DNA of 64,000 nt from Streptomyces spinosisporus (GCF_022698145.1 NZ_JALDAX010000002.1:434001-498000), one strand, 5' to 3'; counted from the first letter of the stretch, positions 18,411 through 27,121 are shown. The notes: a model not told the origin generated them from the letters alone. Numbers and translations: made by a program.

Positions 18411-18447
18411 GCGCCCGGCGGTCTGGAGCAGTCATCCCGCCGGGCGC
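18411..18447 (+). terminator. Terminator of accA2
   Basis: Perfect 11-bp arms GCGCCCGGCGG / CCGCCGGGCGC with a 15-base loop, 18 bp behind the stop codon, followed by a T-containing stretch. Confidence 0.8.
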
Positions 18448-18653
18448 TTCGCTGTTTCCCCCGTGCCCCCGTTCCCCCGTCCCCCGTTCCCCCGAGGCGT
18501 TGGTCGCGAAGCGCCTGAGATCAGTGAAGCGGCGGCACCGGCAGCACCACCATCCGTCAATACTGACGGGTCGCGACATATCGCATTCGGCCGGGCGTCG
18601 CAGGCGTTCCGGTTCGTGCGTCCTCGTGCGTCCTCGAGCGTCCCCGTGTGTCC

Positions 18654-19643
18654 TCAGTCGCCGATCAGCCCGAGATCCCGCCCCCTGCGCAGCAGCGCCG
18701 CCGTGTGTCCCGCCTCCAACTTGCGGTGCAGGGCGGCGATATAGCCCCGCACGGTCACCGGGGACAGGCCCATCCGCCGGGCCGTCTCGGTCGCCGTACG
18801 GCCTTCGTCGAGGTGGAGGAGCGTGCGGTGCTCCTGGTCGGTGACCCCGAACCGGCGCGCGATCGCACGCCCCCGCGCGAGGTCGCGCAACAGAAGCAGA
18901 CCGGTGAGCCCGGGACCCGCCGGGGGCACGTAGCGCACCTCGATGTCCCGCGCGGTGAACGACTCGGGCCGCCCGAGCCGCGGATCGGCCCCTACGACGG
19001 CGAGCAGTCCGGCCGCGACCGCGTTGAGGGCCTGCGGACGGCCGTGCTCGTCGAGGGCGGCGACGCCGCGCTCCTGGCCGCCGGCCAGCCGCAGGGCCAC
19101 GGCGGCGAGCGCGCGCAGCTGCTCGCGCTCGCGCACCGTCCTTTGTGCGACGTGGAGTTGGAGCTGGGCGAAGCCGAAGAGGTCGCGGTCGCGTTCGGTG
19201 AAGTCCTCGCCCGAGCGGACCAGGGCGTACCCCGCGACCTCGACCCTGTCGGAGCCGGCCGAGGCCACCAGGTGCCGGTGCAGGCCGAAGGGGCGGAAGT
19301 CCAGGTTATAGCAGTGGGTGCGCTGCCACTGGAGGTCCCCCGCGACATCGCTGACCCGCCAGGCCTCAGGGGTCGGCGTCTCCAGCATGATCTCGGTCAG
19401 CGGATGGTCGATGGGGTGGTCGTAGATGACCATCGGGTCCTCGTGGAAGGACTCCGGGGGCAGCGAACGGGCGGCCAGGCCCGCCCCGTCGACCGAGAGC
19501 CGGTAGCACTGGGCCGCGTCGGCACCGATCAGTGCCAGCAGTTCGGGCAGGGCCCGTTCCTGCAACTCCTCGACGGAGTCGGACTCCTCGAGGTCCTCCA
19601 CGAGCGCCAGCACCCGACGCGCGTCCGCACCGCTGATGTCCAT
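18654..19643 (-). CDS. LuxR-type transcriptional regulator
   Basis: A 329-residue regulator. The last 60 residues are a LuxR/GerE helix-turn-helix (TDQEHRTLLHLDEGRTATETARRMGLSPVTVRGYIAALHRKL). The N-terminal 250 residues contain no phosphoacceptor Asp motif, so it is not a two-component response regulator; they look like a GAF-like sensor part (HPIDHPLTEIMLETPTPEAWRVSDVAGD, then DRDLFGFAQLQLHVA). This architecture is common among orphan LuxR regulators of Streptomyces. The gene is divergent from a TetR gene with about 130 bp between them. No target is evident; regulation of the neighbour is possible. Confidence 0.85.
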   Translation of the reverse strand: MDISGADARRVLALVEDLEESDSVEELQERALPELLALIGADAAQCYRLSVDGAGLAARSLPPESFHEDPMVIYDHPIDHPLTEIMLETPTPEAWRVSDVAGDLQWQRTHCYNLDFRPFGLHRHLVASAGSDRVEVAGYALVRSGEDFTERDRDLFGFAQLQLHVAQRTVREREQLRALAAVALRLAGGQERGVAALDEHGRPQALNAVAAGLLAVVGADPRLGRPESFTARDIEVRYVPPAGPGLTGLLLLRDLARGRAIARRFGVTDQEHRTLLHLDEGRTATETARRMGLSPVTVRGYIAALHRKLEAGHTAALLRRGRDLGLIGD

Positions 19644-19775
19644 CCCGTTCCCCTGGCGCTGCTCCCGCCTGAGACGACGTTACGACCTGTACGCGCCCGG
19701 GGAAGCCCGCTCGCACATCCTCGATGGCATCCTGGAGGCACAAGGGGGCGCGCACGAGGGCAGGTGGGAGGCGTG

Positions 19776-20396
19776 GTGGACACGACGTCGGCCAGTACGG
19801 CAGCACAGGGCGGGACGGCAGTGACGCCCGTGCCGCCGCGACCCATGCGTGCCGACGCCCGCCGCAACTACGAGCGGCTGCTCGCCGAGGCCCGGTCCGC
19901 CTTCGCCGCCCATGGCACGGACGCGTCCCTGGAGGACGTGGCGCGTCGCGCGGGCGTCGGCATCGGCACCCTCTACCGTCATTTCCCCAACCGCTCCGCC
20001 CTGTTGAGCGCCGTGTTCGAGGACGCGGTCGGCGACCTGCTGACCCGCTCCCGCGAGCTGCTCGATCACCCGGAGCCCTGCACGGCCCTGGTGACCTGGC
20101 TCCGCGAGACGGTCACGCACGCGAGCGAGTACCGAGGCCTGTCCCGCGCGCTGATGTCGGTCTCCTCCGACACCACGTCGGCCCTGTCCCGTTGCAGCGC
20201 CCCCATCCGCGAGGCCGGCGACGCCCTCCTGACCCGCGCCCAACAGGCAGGCAAGGTCCGCCCGGACGTAGCCATCCAGGACCTCCTCCAACTCACCCAC
20301 GCCATCGCCCTGGCAGCAGAGGAATCCCCAACAGACCCACACGTGGCGGACCGCCTACTGAACCTGACACTGAAGGGCCTGGCAGCAACCCCCTGA
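19776..20396 (+). CDS. TetR-family transcriptional regulator
   Basis: A 206-residue protein with an N-terminal TetR helix-turn-helix (AGVGIGTLYRHFPNRSALLSAVF) preceded by the helix NYERLLAEARSAFAAHGTDASLEDVARR. The C-terminal ligand domain resembles the TetR_C group with HPEPCTALVTWLRETVTHASEYRGLSRAL, often found in repressors of drug or redox genes. GTG 19776 is chosen because GGGAGG lies just upstream; the next in-frame ATG at 19846 has no ribosome site but begins closer to the conserved part. Divergent from the LuxR gene; no obvious target operon next to it. The stop runs straight into a dispersed repeat element. Confidence 0.88.
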   Translation: MDTTSASTAAQGGTAVTPVPPRPMRADARRNYERLLAEARSAFAAHGTDASLEDVARRAGVGIGTLYRHFPNRSALLSAVFEDAVGDLLTRSRELLDHPEPCTALVTWLRETVTHASEYRGLSRALMSVSSDTTSALSRCSAPIREAGDALLTRAQQAGKVRPDVAIQDLLQLTHAIALAAEESPTDPHVADRLLNLTLKGLAATP

Positions 20397-20425
20397 GGGG
20401 CGCGGGGAACTGCGCGAACAACCCC
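20396..20425. repeat. Copy 2 of the dispersed GGGGCGCGGGGAAC element
   Basis: AGGGGCGCGGGGAACTGCGC starts at the last base of the TetR stop codon and continues into GAACAACCCCCAC, with a pyrimidine-rich tail to about 20480. It matches the element behind accE almost exactly over 20 bases. Confidence 0.65.
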
Positions 20426-20485
20426 CACGAACCATCAGCCGCGCACGCACACAAACCCCCACGGCGAGACGGCGAACCGGCGCAG

Positions 20486-21433
20486 CTACCGACGCCGCAT
20501 ATCAGCAACCCGCCCCCGCTCAGCCCCCGCAGAGGCCTCCCCCAGCACCGCAGCGGTCCTAAGACCAGAAGCCCCCCGCCGAGGCCCCGGCAGAGCAACA
20601 TCACGGCGCCCCTGACGCGGGGGGACGGAATCACCACCCGAACCCCCGGAGGAAGAGCCGGCGACCGCAATCTGCACCCCCTGGTCAGCGAGTGCCTGCA
20701 ACTCGGTCGAGGCCCGGTCGTCATGCGCCGGAGGCTCGTCCGTCACCAGCCGCGTGATCACATCCGTCGGCACGGTCTGGAACATCGTGTCCGTACCGAG
20801 CTTGGTGTGATCGGCGAGGACGACGACCTCCGCGGCCGCCTGCACCAACGCCCGGTCCACGGACGCGGACAGCATGTTGGACGTGGACAGCCCACGCTCG
20901 GCGGTGAGCCCGCTCCCGGACAGGAAGGCCCTGGACACCCGCAGCCCCTGCAGGGACTGCTCGGCACCGCTGCCCACGAGGGCGTAGTTGGAGCCGCGCA
21001 GCGTGCCGCCGGTCATCACGACCTCCACGCGGTTGGCATGGGCCAACGCCTGGGCGACCAGCAGGGAGTTGGTGACGACGGTCAGTCCGGGCACCCGGGC
21101 GAGCCGGCGGGCCAGCTCCTGTGTGGTGGTGCCCGCCCCGACGACGATGGCCTCGCCCTCTTCGACGAAGCCCGCGGCGAGGTCGGCGATGGCCGTCTTC
21201 TCGGCGGTCGCGAGATGTGACTTCTGCGGAAAGCCGGACTCCCGCGTGAATCCGCCCGGCAGTACCGCACCGCCGTGCCGGCGGTCGAGGAGTCCTTCTG
21301 CCTCCAGTGCGCGCACGTCCCGCCGTACGGTCACTTCGGAGGTCTGGACGACGCGGGCGAGCTCACGGAGCGACACGGCCCCGTTCGCTCGCACCATTTC
21401 GAGGATCAATTGGCGACGTTCTGCAGCGAACAC
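20486..21433 (-). CDS. DeoR-family transcriptional regulator
   Basis: A 315-residue repressor. Residues 1-55 are the DeoR helix-turn-helix (RRQLILEMVRANGAVSLRELARVVQTSEVTVRRDVRALEAEGLL), and about 75-235 form the DeoRC sugar-phosphate sensor domain (VVGAGTTTQELARRL, VVTNSLLVAQAL, VVMTGGTLRGSNYALVG). The last 70 residues are a Ser/Gly/Arg-rich tail unlike the family and probably disordered. DeoR-type sensors bind phosphorylated sugars, so with deoC, purine nucleoside phosphorylase and a phosphosugar mutase within 7 kb, a role in nucleoside/pentose catabolism is possible. However, the palindrome shared by those genes is absent from this gene's own promoter. A 20-bp imperfect palindrome there may be its own operator. 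Confidence 0.88.
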   Translation of the reverse strand: MFAAERRQLILEMVRANGAVSLRELARVVQTSEVTVRRDVRALEAEGLLDRRHGGAVLPGGFTRESGFPQKSHLATAEKTAIADLAAGFVEEGEAIVVGAGTTTQELARRLARVPGLTVVTNSLLVAQALAHANRVEVVMTGGTLRGSNYALVGSGAEQSLQGLRVSRAFLSGSGLTAERGLSTSNMLSASVDRALVQAAAEVVVLADHTKLGTDTMFQTVPTDVITRLVTDEPPAHDDRASTELQALADQGVQIAVAGSSSGGSGGDSVPPRQGRRDVALPGPRRGASGLRTAAVLGEASAGAERGRVADMRRR

Positions 21434-21480
21434 GAAACTGACAGTAACCCCAACGACCGTCTGCTTTCAGCAGTTTGCGC

Positions 21481-21500
21481 CGAATAACAGAAGTTGTTCG
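21481..21500 (-). promoter_or_regulatory. Imperfect palindrome upstream of the DeoR gene, candidate autoregulatory operator
   Basis: CGAATAAC and GTTGTTCG arms with one mismatch around four bases, about 48 bp before the DeoR start. AT content is unusual for the region. A second small repeat, CTGCT-TTC-AGCAG, lies between it and the start codon. Confidence 0.4.
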
Positions 21501-21608
21501 CACAGGAGGGCGAGAAGTGGTATAGGGCCTAATCGCCCCGCCTATGCCGCACGCATGCTCGACAACTCCCCGTGACCAGCGAGGAGTCGGTTTCGGCCGG
21601 GCCGGCCG

Positions 21609-23057
21609 CTAGAACTCCCCGCCCGTCTTGCGCGTGTGCAGCTGACGCGCGACCTCCGCGATCGACCCCGAAAGAGAGGGGTACACGGTGAAGGCGTTCG
21701 CGATCTGTTCGACCGTCAGATTGTTGTCGACCGCGATCGAGATCGGATGGATGAGTTCCGAGGCGCGCGGCGCCACGACGACACCGCCGACGACGATCCC
21801 CGTGCCCGGCCGGCAGAACAGCTTCACGAAGCCGTCGCGGATGCCCTGCATCTTCGCGCGCGGGTTGCGCAGCAGCGGCAGCTTCACCACGCGGGCGTCG
21901 ATCTTGCCGCTGTCGACATCGGCCTGCGAGTAGCCGACGGTGGCGATCTCCGGGTCGGTGAAGACGTTGGAGGAGACCGTCTTGAGGTTCAGGGGGGCCA
22001 CCGCGTCGCCGAGGAAGTGGTAGATGGCGATACGTCCCTGCATGGCGGCGACGGACGCGAGCGCGAAGACGCCGGTCACGTCACCGGCGGCGTAGACACC
22101 GGGAGCCGTGGTGCGGGACACCTTGTCGGTCCAGATGTGCCCGGACTCGCGGAGCCGGACGCCCGCCTCCTCCAGGCCCATGCCCTGGCTGTTCGGGATG
22201 GCGCCGACGGCCATGAGGCAGTGCGAGCCGGTGATCACGCGGCCGTCGGACAGGGTGACCTCGACCCGGTCGCCGACCCGCTTGGCGGCGGCGGCGCGGG
22301 AGCGGGCCATGACGTTCATGCCGCGGCGGCGGAAGACGTCCTCCAGGACGGCGGCGGCGTCCGGGTCCTCGCCGGGCAGCACGCGGTCGCGGGAGGAGAC
22401 GAGGGTGACCTTGGATCCGAGGGCCTGGTACGCGCCGGCGAACTCGGCGCCGGTGACACCCGAGCCGACCACGATGAGCTCCTCGGGGAGCTCGGTCAGG
22501 TCGTACACCTGCGTCCAGTTCAGGATGCGCTCGCCGTCGGGCAGGGCGTCGGGCACCTCGCGCGGGTGGCCGCCGGTGGCGATCAGGACGGCGTCGGCGG
22601 TGAGGGTCTCCTCGGTGCCGTCGGCCGCGGCGACGACGACCTTGCGGGAGCCGTCGAGGGCCTGCATGCCCTCGAGGCGGCCGCGGCCGCGCATGACCCG
22701 GGCGCCCGCGCGGGTGACCGAGGCGGTGATGTCGTGCGACTGGGCGAGGGCGAGCCGCTTCACTCGGCGGTTCACCTTGCCGAGGTCCACGCCGACGACC
22801 CGTGCGGCCTGCTCCAGCGGCGGGGTGTCGTCGGCCACGATGATGCCGAGCTCTTCGTACGAGGAGTCGAAGGTGGTCATCACCTCCGCCGTGGCGATGA
22901 GGGTCTTGGACGGCACGCAGTCGGTCAGCACCGACGCACCGCCCAGGCCGTCGCAGTCGACGACGGTCACCTCCGCGCCGAGCTGGGCGGCCACCAGGGC
23001 CGCCTCGTATCCGCCGGGTCCGCCACCGATGATCACGATCCGAGTCACGTACCCCAT
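21609..23057 (-). CDS. LPD-like flavoprotein, NAD(P)H quinone reductase type
   Basis: A 482-residue class I pyridine nucleotide-disulfide oxidoreductase fold: FAD motif IIGGGPGGYEAALVAAQLG, NAD motif VVGSGVTGAEFAGAYQALG, the second FAD motif VYAAGDVTG, and a C-terminal dimer domain. The redox-active disulfide CxxxxC is missing: the segment reads GLGGASVLTDCVPSK with only one Cys. The C-terminal catalytic His is replaced as well (FTVYPSLSGS). Mycobacterial LpdA (Rv3303c) shows the same loss and acts as an NAD(P)H:quinone reductase, which I take as the best guess. It cannot be a lipoamide dehydrogenase. It stands alone, facing away from a gamma-glutamylcyclotransferase-like gene. Confidence 0.88.
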   Translation of the reverse strand: MGYVTRIVIIGGGPGGYEAALVAAQLGAEVTVVDCDGLGGASVLTDCVPSKTLIATAEVMTTFDSSYEELGIIVADDTPPLEQAARVVGVDLGKVNRRVKRLALAQSHDITASVTRAGARVMRGRGRLEGMQALDGSRKVVVAAADGTEETLTADAVLIATGGHPREVPDALPDGERILNWTQVYDLTELPEELIVVGSGVTGAEFAGAYQALGSKVTLVSSRDRVLPGEDPDAAAVLEDVFRRRGMNVMARSRAAAAKRVGDRVEVTLSDGRVITGSHCLMAVGAIPNSQGMGLEEAGVRLRESGHIWTDKVSRTTAPGVYAAGDVTGVFALASVAAMQGRIAIYHFLGDAVAPLNLKTVSSNVFTDPEIATVGYSQADVDSGKIDARVVKLPLLRNPRAKMQGIRDGFVKLFCRPGTGIVVGGVVVAPRASELIHPISIAVDNNLTVEQIANAFTVYPSLSGSIAEVARQLHTRKTGGEF

Positions 23058-23163
23058 TGTCCCGCACTCCCCGAGGTGCTACTGCCCGGGGGCGAGGCAA
23101 TGGGTTCGCAAGGGGCCTCTGATACGGGCGGGGCACACGTGCCCGCTGCCGTACCCTCGACGC

Positions 23164-23601
23164 ATGTCGCTCTACGCCGCGTACGCCGGCAACCTCGATG
23201 CGCGGCTGATGACCCGTCGCGCTCCCCACTCGCCCATGCGCGCCACCGGCTGGCTCAACGAGTGGCGGCTGACGTTCGGGGGCGAGCACATGGGCTGGGA
23301 GGGCGCACTGGCGACGATCGTCGAGGACCCGCTCAGCCAGGTCTTCGTCGCGCTCTACGACATCGCCCCGCTCGACGAGGAGTCCATGGACCGCTGGGAG
23401 GGCGTGGGGCTCGGCATCTACCGCCGGATGAAGGTGCGGGTGCACACCCTGGACGGCGAGGAGACGGCCTGGACCTACGTCCTCGACGGCTACGAGGGCG
23501 GACTGCCCGCGGCGCGCTACCTCGGCGAGATCGCGGACGCGGCGGAATCCGCCGGGGCGCCACACGATTACGTGATGGAACTACGCAAGCGCCCCTGCTG
23601 A
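23164..23601 (+). CDS. Gamma-glutamylcyclotransferase-fold (AIG2-like) protein
   Basis: A 145-residue cytoplasmic protein. The N-terminal SLYAAYAGNLDARLM is the nucleotide-free Y(G/A)(S/A)N(L/M) loop of the GGCT fold, and the middle shows the expected long loop with LYDIAPLDEESMDRWEGVGLGIYRRMKV, including a Glu at about the catalytic position. Family members open gamma-glutamyl amines or peptides to 5-oxoproline. The substrate cannot be predicted. ATG 23164. It starts 106 bp from the divergent flavoprotein gene and is followed 50 bp later by a RelE-like gene, perhaps cotranscribed. Confidence 0.8.
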   Translation: MSLYAAYAGNLDARLMTRRAPHSPMRATGWLNEWRLTFGGEHMGWEGALATIVEDPLSQVFVALYDIAPLDEESMDRWEGVGLGIYRRMKVRVHTLDGEETAWTYVLDGYEGGLPAARYLGEIADAAESAGAPHDYVMELRKRPC

Positions 23602-23651
23602 GGCGAACGGCTCCTAGACTTGGAGCATCGACGCAGGCAACGGGAGATCGT

Positions 23652-23930
23652 ATGGCCCCCACCACGTACGACATCTACTACACGGTGCAGGCCGCCGAGG
23701 CCCGGGACCGGCTCGACGACCGGCAGCGCAACGCGTTCGACAAGGGCATGGCCATGCTGGCCCGTGACCCCTTCCTCTCGGTGTCACGTCCCATAAGCTC
23801 CACCGGCGACGACCGCACGATCCGGCTCACCCAGAACATCCTCGTGGAGTACACGGTCAGCCGGGGCCGCCTGCTCATCTTCATCGTCGAGGTCTTCAAC
23901 GACAAGGACGTCCTGATCGCCGAGGAGTGA
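23652..23930 (+). CDS. RelE/ParE-like small protein without antitoxin partner
   Basis: A 92-residue protein resembling the RelE/ParE fold: an N-terminal strand plus helix pair ([35 protein letters not shown]), then strands ending in [30 protein letters not shown]. The C-terminal [11 protein letters not shown] fits the last RelE strand, but the basic catalytic residues expected of an mRNA-cutting toxin are sparse. No small antitoxin gene lies beside it; the neighbours are a GGCT-fold gene and purine nucleoside phosphorylase. ATG 23652 follows GGGAG. Probably a domesticated family member rather than an active toxin. It ends about 70 bp before an operator of the nucleoside genes. Confidence 0.65.
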   Translation: MAPTTYDIYYTVQAAEARDRLDDRQRNAFDKGMAMLARDPFLSVSRPISSTGDDRTIRLTQNILVEYTVSRGRLLIFIVEVFNDKDVLIAEE

Positions 23931-24000
23931 CCGGTCGGCCCGTCCCGCGGTTTCGTTGGAAACGACAAGACAACGATCGCCATCCCGTACGCTCTGTCAT

Positions 24001-24012
24001 CTACGCGCGTAG
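24001..24012 (+). promoter_or_regulatory. Operator CTACGCGCGTAG in front of purine nucleoside phosphorylase
   Basis: Perfect 12-bp palindrome 25 bp upstream of the start codon. The identical 12-mer precedes deoC and add, and variants precede the nucleoside ABC transporter genes, so a common regulator of nucleoside catabolism probably binds here. It covers the -35 region of the predicted promoter. Confidence 0.8.
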
Positions 24013-24024
24013 GCCCGGACCGGC

Positions 24025-24030
24025 TACTCT
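24025..24030 (+). promoter_or_regulatory. Predicted -10 box giving a leaderless transcript
   Basis: TACTCT followed after seven bases by the GTG start. With no Shine-Dalgarno sequence present, transcription would start at or next to the first codon. Confidence 0.45.
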
Positions 24031-24037
24031 CGTGCGC

Positions 24038-24862
24038 GTGAACGCATCTCTTCTTCCGGACGACATCCAGGGCGACCCGCACGCCGCCGCCGACGCCGCC
24101 GCCGCGCGCCTGCGCGAACTGACCGGCGCCGAGACCCACGACGTCGCCCTCGTGATGGGCTCCGGCTGGGCACCGGCCGTGGACGCCCTCGGTGCACCCG
24201 ACGCCGAGTTCCAGGTCACCGAGCTGCCCGGTTTCCCGCCCCCGGCGGTGGAGGGACACGGCGGCAGGATCCGCTCGTACCGCTCCGGCGACAAGCGGGC
24301 GCTGGTCTTCCTGGGCCGTACGCACTACTACGAGGGCCGCGGCGTCGCCGCCGTCGCACACGGCGTCCGCACCGCCGTCGCCGCTGGCTGCAAGACGATC
24401 GTCCTCACCAACGGCTGCGGCGGCCTGCGCGAGGGCATGCGCCCCGGCCAGCCGGTGCTGATCAGCGACCACATCAACCTCACGGCGACCTCCCCGATCG
24501 TCGGCGCCAACTTCGTCGACCTCACCGACCTGTACTCGCCGCGGCTGCGCGCCCTGTGCAAGGAGATCGACCCCACCCTGGAGGAGGGCGTCTACGCCCA
24601 GTTCCCCGGCCCGCACTACGAGACCCCGGCCGAGATCCGGATGGCCCGGGTGATCGGCGCCGACCTGGTGGGCATGTCGACGGTCCTGGAGGCCATCGCG
24701 GCGCGCGAGGCGGGCGCAGAGGTGCTGGGTATCTCCCTGGTGACGAACCTCGCCGCCGGCATGACGGGCGAGCCGCTCAACCACGAGGAGGTCCTGCAGG
24801 CGGGCCGCGACTCCGCGACGCGGATGGGCTCGCTGCTGGCCCAGGTGCTCGGGCGGCTGTGA
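24038..24862 (+). CDS. Purine nucleoside phosphorylase (trimeric, inosine/guanosine type)
   Basis: Splits purine (deoxy)nucleosides with phosphate to base and (deoxy)ribose 1-phosphate. The 274 residues fit the trimeric PNP family: phosphate site VMGSGWAP and GRTHYYEG, ribose/purine site [15 protein letters not shown] with the Glu, GMSTVLEA with the Met, and VTNLAAG with the purine-binding Asn. GTG 24038 (MNASLLPDD) is the natural start; no ribosome site precedes it, in line with a leaderless message. It begins a two-gene unit with the phosphosugar mutase 65 bp downstream, which can turn ribose 1-phosphate into ribose 5-phosphate. The palindromic operator just upstream ties it to deoC, add and the nucleoside importer. 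Confidence 0.93.
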   Translation: MNASLLPDDIQGDPHAAADAAAARLRELTGAETHDVALVMGSGWAPAVDALGAPDAEFQVTELPGFPPPAVEGHGGRIRSYRSGDKRALVFLGRTHYYEGRGVAAVAHGVRTAVAAGCKTIVLTNGCGGLREGMRPGQPVLISDHINLTATSPIVGANFVDLTDLYSPRLRALCKEIDPTLEEGVYAQFPGPHYETPAEIRMARVIGADLVGMSTVLEAIAAREAGAEVLGISLVTNLAAGMTGEPLNHEEVLQAGRDSATRMGSLLAQVLGRL

Positions 24863-24927
24863 GCACTGTCGCCGGGGGCCGCTCCCCGGGCCTGTCCACC
24901 GGAAACCGAACGAGAGGTTGACCGACC

Positions 24928-26559
24928 GTGCACGACGAACTCTTCGCGCGGGCCCACGCCTGGCTGGCCGAGGACCCCGACCCGGAGACCCGCGACGAGC
25001 TCGCGAAGCTCATCGAGGCCCGGGATGTCACGGAGCTCGCCGACCGTTTCGCCGGCACCCTCCAGTTCGGCACCGCGGGTCTGCGCGGTGAGCTCGGGGC
25101 GGGGCCGAACCGTATGAACCGCGCGGTCGTGATCCGGGCGGCGGCGGGCCTCGCGGCGTACCTGAAGCAGCACGGCCAGGCTGGTGGACTCGTCGTCATC
25201 GGCTACGACGCCCGCCACAAGTCCGCCGACTTCGCCCGCGACACGGCGGCCGTGATGACGGGCGCGGGACTGCGGGCCGCCGTACTCCCCCGCCCGCTGC
25301 CCACCCCCGTCCTCGCCTTCGCCATACGGCACCTCGGCGCGGTCGCCGGCGTGGAGGTCACCGCCAGCCACAACCCGCCCCGGGACAACGGCTACAAGGT
25401 CTACCTCGGCGACGGCTCGCAGATCGTGCCGCCCGCGGACGCGGAGATCGCCGCCGAGATCGACGCGATCGCCGCCCTGGCAGACGTACCGCGCCCGGAG
25501 GCGGGCTGGGAGGTCCTCGGCGAGGACGTACCGGATGCCTATCTGGCCCGTACGGACGCCGTCCTCGCGCCCGGCTCCGCTCGCACCGCCCGCACCGTCT
25601 ACACGGCGATGCACGGCGTCGGCAAGGACACCCTCCTCGCCGCGTTCGCCCGGGCCGGCTTCCCGGAGCCGGTCCTGGTCGCCGAACAGGCCGAGCCCGA
25701 CCCGGACTTCCCCACCGTCGCCTTCCCCAACCCGGAGGAGCCGGGCGCCATGGACCTGGCGTTCGCGACGGCCCGGGAGGCCGGTCCGGACCTGATCATC
25801 GCCAACGACCCGGACGCCGACCGCTGCGCCGTGGCCGTCAGGGACGGCGGCGACTGGCGCATGCTGCGCGGCGACGAGGTCGGCGCGCTGCTCGCCGCGC
25901 ATCTCGTGCGGCGCGGCGCCCGGGGCACCTTCGCGGAGTCGATCGTCTCCTCCTCCCTCCTCGGCCGGATCGCCGAGAAGGCGGGGCTGCCGTACGAGGA
26001 GACCCTCACCGGCTTCAAGTGGATCGCCCGCGTCGAGGGACTGCGCTACGGCTACGAGGAGGCCCTCGGCTACTGCGTGGACCCGGACGGCGTACGCGAC
26101 AAGGACGGCATCACCGCGGCCCTGCTGATCACGGAACTGGCCTCGCAGCTGAAGGAGGAGGGCCGCACCCTCCTCGACCTCCTCGACGACCTCGCGGTGG
26201 AACACGGTCTGCACGCCACCGACCAGCTCTCGGTGCGCGTCGAGGACCTCTCCCTGATCGCCGCAGCGATGCGCCGCCTGCGCGAACAGCCGCCGACGCA
26301 GCTCGCGGGCCTCGCCATCACCAGGGCCGAGGACCTCACCCAGGGCACCGACCGCCTCCCGCCCACCGACGGCCTGCGCTACACCCTCGACGGCGCTCGA
26401 GTCGTCGTCCGCCCCAGCGGCACGGAACCCAAGCTGAAGTGCTACCTGGAGGTCGTGATCCCGGTCGCGACGCACACCGAACTCCCGGTAGCCCGCACAA
26501 CGGCAAGGGACCGCCTCACGGCCATCAAGCGGGACTTGTCGAACGCCGCCGGAATCTGA
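24928..26559 (+). CDS. Phosphosugar mutase (phosphoglucomutase/phosphomannomutase superfamily)
   Basis: A 543-residue alpha-D-phosphohexomutase family protein. The phosphoserine loop is TASHNPP, the metal loop is NDPDADRC, the sugar loop is GDEVG and the phosphate-binding loop is RPSGTEPKLKCYLEV. Length and the N-terminal QFGTAGLRGELGAGPNRMN match the PgmB/Pgm2 branch that includes phosphopentomutases of purine nucleoside pathways. Following purine nucleoside phosphorylase in the same operon, its most useful activity would be (deoxy)ribose 1-phosphate to 5-phosphate conversion, feeding DeoC; this is inference, since the annotation is often phosphomannomutase. GTG 24928 follows GAGAGG. A strong terminator follows. 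Confidence 0.9.
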   Translation: MHDELFARAHAWLAEDPDPETRDELAKLIEARDVTELADRFAGTLQFGTAGLRGELGAGPNRMNRAVVIRAAAGLAAYLKQHGQAGGLVVIGYDARHKSADFARDTAAVMTGAGLRAAVLPRPLPTPVLAFAIRHLGAVAGVEVTASHNPPRDNGYKVYLGDGSQIVPPADAEIAAEIDAIAALADVPRPEAGWEVLGEDVPDAYLARTDAVLAPGSARTARTVYTAMHGVGKDTLLAAFARAGFPEPVLVAEQAEPDPDFPTVAFPNPEEPGAMDLAFATAREAGPDLIIANDPDADRCAVAVRDGGDWRMLRGDEVGALLAAHLVRRGARGTFAESIVSSSLLGRIAEKAGLPYEETLTGFKWIARVEGLRYGYEEALGYCVDPDGVRDKDGITAALLITELASQLKEEGRTLLDLLDDLAVEHGLHATDQLSVRVEDLSLIAAAMRRLREQPPTQLAGLAITRAEDLTQGTDRLPPTDGLRYTLDGARVVVRPSGTEPKLKCYLEVVIPVATHTELPVARTTARDRLTAIKRDLSNAAGI

Positions 26560-26577
26560 CGCCTTTGCCGGCCGATC

Positions 26578-26610
26578 GGTGTGCCCGGCCCACTCCGCAC
26601 CGGGCACACC
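26578..26610 (+). terminator. Terminator of the phosphorylase-mutase operon
   Basis: Perfect 11-bp arms GGTGTGCCCGG / CCGGGCACACC with an 11-base loop, 18 bp behind the mutase stop codon. Confidence 0.8.
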
Positions 26611-27121
26611 CGGGCCGTTGCCGACCCACCGCCACGACCGCACGGACGCCTCCGCCCCGCTGTCCCGGCCTGGGTCCACAGGCAGCAAGCCACGACGCGA
26701 CCAGCTCACCCCACTCGCAACAAACACGCGGCCAGCCCACGGCCAACGGGGCACGGCGCAACCCGCCCACTACCGCGCCCGCACGCGTGACGAACGCGCG
26801 GCCGGCACACCCACGACCGCCCCGGTCCCGGCGCCACGCCGTCCCGACCCGAACGTACTGGTAACGGGCGACGGCCCACGGCACCCAGCCCGCCGCCACG
26901 GCCCGCCGCCGCCATGACGGACACACGCCCGCTGCGACCACCCCGCACCAAGCACCGCACCGGCGCCTGTGACCCTTACCGCCCGGGGCCAGCCCGTGGT
27001 CAACGGTGCGGCCGGCCCCCGGCCGCCACCCCGCCGCACCCAGGCCCACACCGTGCGCCCGACCAAGACGTCGCCGCGGCCGCACGCGCCCCCGGCCCAC
27101 CGCCCAGTCAGAGCGCCCCGC
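26611..27121. other. 510-bp gene-poor region, strongly C-rich on the plus strand
   Basis: Several long open frames cross this stretch on both strands, but none has a ribosome site, a recognisable domain or normal Streptomyces residue composition; translations are dominated by Arg, Pro, Ala and Gly. The plus strand is markedly richer in C than G, unlike the flanking genes. It may be decayed coding sequence or a noncoding spacer. I see no promoter, repeat or structured RNA that I could defend. Confidence 0.5.

Noticed and set aside
23652..24037. Toxin-antitoxin module with the RelE-like protein
   Set aside because: No antitoxin-sized gene on either side; the adjacent sequence is the promoter of purine nucleoside phosphorylase.
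26525..27100. 191-codon frame on the minus strand behind the phosphosugar mutase
   Set aside because: No ribosome site, overlaps the mutase end and its terminator, composition dominated by Arg, Gly and Ala; no domain.
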